A model generated the notes under the pieces. That model did not search any database. It saw only the letters and a program-made list of their open reading frames with translations, and was not told the DNA's origin. This document shows positions 62,993-64,000 of a DNA stretch of 64,000 nt, piece after piece; the stretch's first letter is position 1; each line of letters begins with the position of its first letter. Position numbers and translations under genes: made by a program. The stretch is from positions 1,364,001 to 1,428,000 of the forward strand of contig CP051228.1 in the NCBI GenBank assembly GCA_017792345.1, in the 5' to 3' direction. This DNA comes from Mesoflavibacter sp. (GTDB taxonomy: Bacteria > Pseudomonadota > Alphaproteobacteria > UBA8366 > Aestuariispiraceae).

Positions 62993-63556
62993 ATGCGCAC
63001 CGACCCGTCCCCCATTCTGCGCCGCGCCCTGTTCGCCACGATCGCCGTGGCCGCGCTTGGCGCCTGCACCCTGAACAATCAGAAGCCGACCGACGAGGGG
63101 ATAGGCTTCCGCAGCCAGCGCTTCGACGACATCGCCGCCATGCGGGAATATCGATCCTGCGTCGATGATGCGGCCGAGCTCGACCGTCAGGCCTATGCGA
63201 CACGGGCGACCGCCAAATACCTGGCCAGCGCCCGCCTTCTGGAAAGCTGCGAAGCGAAACTGGGCGCGGGTGCGGCGACCCTTCCGCCGGAAGAACGGAT
63301 GCACGCTTACGGACTTGCCGTTCAAAACTACATCAAGGGCGGCGACATCGATAAGGCGCGGGAAACGCTGAGCCGGTTCGAAACCGCCTTTGCCGGGCAG
63401 GATCTCTACTATTCGGACGGCTCATCCTTCACCGACACGATGGGCGCCCTGTTGGGCCGGTATGACGGCAAGGATTTCGGTCAGTTCTCGACCCTGAACG
63501 TCAGTGCGGACCTGAAGGCGGAAATGCGCCGCGTGTCCTACTGGGCGCAGAATTGA
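62993..63556 (+). CDS. Predicted lipoprotein of unknown function
   Basis: A 187-residue protein with a lipoprotein signal: basic RTDPSPILRRA, hydrophobic LFATIAVAAL and the lipobox LGAC (cysteine about 25). The mature part has two cysteines (YRSCVDD, LESCEAKL) and a helical tail resembling tetratricopeptide-like sequence (NYIKGGDIDKARETLSRF). The ATG has CGGAGGTCACCC upstream. It is followed after 13 bp by another exported protein gene, probably in the same operon. Confidence 0.8.
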   Translation: MRTDPSPILRRALFATIAVAALGACTLNNQKPTDEGIGFRSQRFDDIAAMREYRSCVDDAAELDRQAYATRATAKYLASARLLESCEAKLGAGAATLPPEERMHAYGLAVQNYIKGGDIDKARETLSRFETAFAGQDLYYSDGSSFTDTMGALLGRYDGKDFGQFSTLNVSADLKAEMRRVSYWAQN

Positions 63557-63569
63557 GGAGGAGCCGGAG

Positions 63570-64000
63570 ATGCAACGCCTTCGATCCCTCAAGCGCCGAT
63601 TGACCGCCGGGGCCGCCCCTTTCGCCCTGGCCGCCGCCCTCTCGTTCAGCCCGCCTCCCGCCTTCGCGGCAACGGATGGCCCAACCTGGGCGCCGACGGC
63701 CTCCGAACGGCTGGTCAAACTGCCGACCGTCTATCTGAAGAAGTCGATCGACCGGGATTTCCAATCCTCCGGTCTGGCCGCCGCGATCCGCGACCGCACG
63801 GACGAGTTGGGGTCGACGCAGCAGGCAATCCTGGAACTGCAGGACGCCATGGAGATGGCCGAGGGCGAGGTGCGGATCGAGCTGAAGCATCAGCTGCTGG
63901 CCCATAAACAGGCCTTCGTCCAGGCCTTGGGCACGCGCATCGATCTGCAGCGCCGCGAGGCGGAAACCCGCGCGAAGCTTTACGAGAAACTATTGGACCG
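63570..64000 (+). CDS. Exported coiled-coil protein, N-terminal part (cut by window edge)
   Basis: An open frame from the ATG at 63570 (GAGGAGGAG just upstream) to the window end, 143 codons visible. The signal peptide is about 1-33 (LKRRLTAGAAPFALAAALSF, then AFA). A helical, heptad-like region follows, with QAILELQDAMEMAEGEVRIE and HKQAFVQALGTRIDLQRREA. I do not recognise the family. The lipoprotein gene 13 bp upstream suggests a joint envelope function. Confidence 0.75.
   Translation, partial: MQRLRSLKRRLTAGAAPFALAAALSFSPPPAFAATDGPTWAPTASERLVKLPTVYLKKSIDRDFQSSGLAAAIRDRTDELGSTQQAILELQDAMEMAEGEVRIELKHQLLAHKQAFVQALGTRIDLQRREAETRAKLYEKLLD

Overview
This is a 64-kb chromosomal segment of a G+C-rich Gram-negative bacterium, most likely an alphaproteobacterium related to Rhodospirillales. 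The pointers are the argD-argF pair, a three-gene cytochrome bc1 operon, a DUF1674 (SDHAF4-like) protein, PAS_5-type proteins, the kdsD-lptC-lptA-lptB-rpoN-hpf-ptsN chain and a gltD-gltB pair closely resembling the Azospirillum enzymes. The genus cannot be fixed from the sequence alone. Genes are dense, with many 1-11 bp start/stop overlaps. I see no insertion sequence, prophage, CRISPR array, rRNA or plasmid function. Both edges cut genes (argF on the left, a coiled-coil exported protein on the right).

Layout. 1-3.9 kb: argF (partial) and argD, then a calcium-binding NADPH oxidase of NOX5 type. 4.0-7.4 kb: a leftward run of sirtuin, uracil-DNA glycosylase family protein, DMT transporter and FAD monooxygenase. 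7.5-9.7 kb: a tightly overlapped rightward operon of LMW phosphatase, fructosamine-kinase family protein and a membrane-anchored hydrolase, which looks like a protein-deglycation module. 9.8-14.3 kb: trmL-hemF facing away from petABC (cytochrome bc1), which ends in a strong terminator. 14.4-22 kb: a GST, a MocR regulator with an overlapping exonuclease gene, divergent PNPOx-family and GNAT genes, the SDHAF4-like protein, an MFS transporter, htpX and a periplasmic binding protein. 22-28 kb: glutamate synthase, gltD then gltB. 28.4-30.5 kb: uppP, an NDUFA9-like protein and tRNA-Leu(CAG).

30.7-38.8 kb is the lipopolysaccharide and nitrogen-control block: rnd, kdsD, lptC, lptA, lptB (with an unusual 310-residue disordered N-terminal extension), rpoN, hpf and ptsN. 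38.8-43 kb holds two diguanylate cyclases around a FemAB-like acyltransferase. 43-54 kb is a catabolic and uptake region: a PYROXD2-like flavoprotein with an MFS pump, a TRAP transporter whose promoter carries a GntR-type operator, a GST, a short-chain dehydrogenase and acetyl-CoA synthetase. 54-58.4 kb has a PAS histidine kinase, a secreted caspase-fold protein with repeats, and a PAS_5 protein. 58.4-64 kb holds small stress and detoxification genes (VOC, CBS, methyltransferase, gloB, GST, cupin, Fe-S protein) and a lipoprotein/coiled-coil pair.

Functional links: glutathione and aldehyde detoxification recurs (three GSTs, gloB, VOC protein, the deglycation module). The window carries both acetyl-CoA synthetase and a CobB-type deacylase that could control it. 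Two diguanylate cyclases, a histidine kinase and sigma-54/PtsN suggest considerable environmental sensing.
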